Assembly (NCBI GenBank): GCA_017613055.1
Contig: JAGAES010000147.1
Coordinates: 1-5,208 of the forward strand
Origin: Lachnospiraceae bacterium
Lineage (GTDB): Bacteria; Bacillota_A; Clostridia; Lachnospirales; Lachnospiraceae
DNA length: 5,208 nt
Reading direction: 5' to 3'
The stretch's first letter is position 1. Each line of letters begins with the position of its first letter. A program made the translations under genes and the position numbers. This document shows, in pieces, positions 5,096 to 5,208 of this stretch. The notes beneath the pieces were generated by a model. It was not told where the DNA came from, made no database searches, and saw only the letters and a program-made list of their open reading frames with translations.

Positions 5096-5208
5096 AGGTT
5101 AAGCCCTCGACCTATTAGTATCGGTCCGCTCCATGTGTTGCCACACTTCCACTCCCGACCTATCAACCTCGTAGTCTTCAAGGGGTCTTACTAGCTTCTG
5201 CTATGGGA
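5096..5208 (-). rRNA. 23S ribosomal RNA, 3' end only
   Basis: The last about 113 nt of large-subunit rRNA are present. Conserved blocks read on the minus strand include GAGGTTGATAGGTCGGGAG, the GUGUG-GCAA-CACAU hairpin, CGGACCGATACTAATAGGTC and the terminal GGGCTTAACC, which in intact 23S pairs with the 5' end GGTTAAGC. The mature 3' end is placed at 5096-5097 by comparison with the E. coli end; the rest of the gene lies beyond the window. No 5S gene follows. Confidence 0.97.

Overview
The window looks like a chromosomal core region of a low-to-moderate GC Gram-positive bacterium, most likely class Clostridia and possibly Lachnospiraceae. The reasons are a long SRP RNA of about 270 nt with an Alu-type 5' domain (the Bacillus/Clostridium form), tRNA genes without an encoded CCA end, MurA and MetK sequences of Firmicute character, and strong SD sequences. 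The family-level placement is inference. Everything recognisable is transcribed from the minus strand, so the biological order runs from high to low coordinates.

Region by region, in transcription order: the 3' end of a 23S rRNA gene (5208 to about 5096); a spacer of about 200 nt with nested hairpins and no 5S gene; tRNA-Asn(GUU); a short spacer with another nested hairpin; tRNA-Cys(GCA); and a strong intrinsic terminator (4676-4648). Next comes the SRP RNA gene ffs, with a consensus promoter (TTGACA-17-TATACT), its own U-tract end and a second UUCG-loop terminator. An AT-rich promoter region (TTGCTA-17-TATGAT) then drives a gene for a 620-residue protein with a TPR-like helical N-terminus and a very long, acidic, probably disordered remainder. 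murA follows 65 nt later, probably in the same transcript, and is closed by an 11-bp terminator. Last is metK, which starts 91 nt after the murA stop and runs off the window after 242 codons.

The genes are housekeeping: translation (rRNA, tRNAs), co-translational membrane targeting (SRP RNA), the first committed step of peptidoglycan synthesis (MurA) and S-adenosylmethionine supply (MetK). The TPR/acidic protein is the one gene without a known role. I see no mobile element, CRISPR array, prophage or defence system.

The most unusual observations are: (1) three nested spacer hairpins whose inner loop is always C-GAA-G and whose outer stems each carry a G-U pair that exists only in minus-strand RNA; (2) an imperfect tandem duplication of the last 15 codons and stop of the TPR gene, lying just past the stop in another frame; (3) the lack of a 5S gene after 23S; (4) recurring acidic-Phe-Phe motifs in the TPR protein's disordered region. 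None of these amounts to a clear new system.
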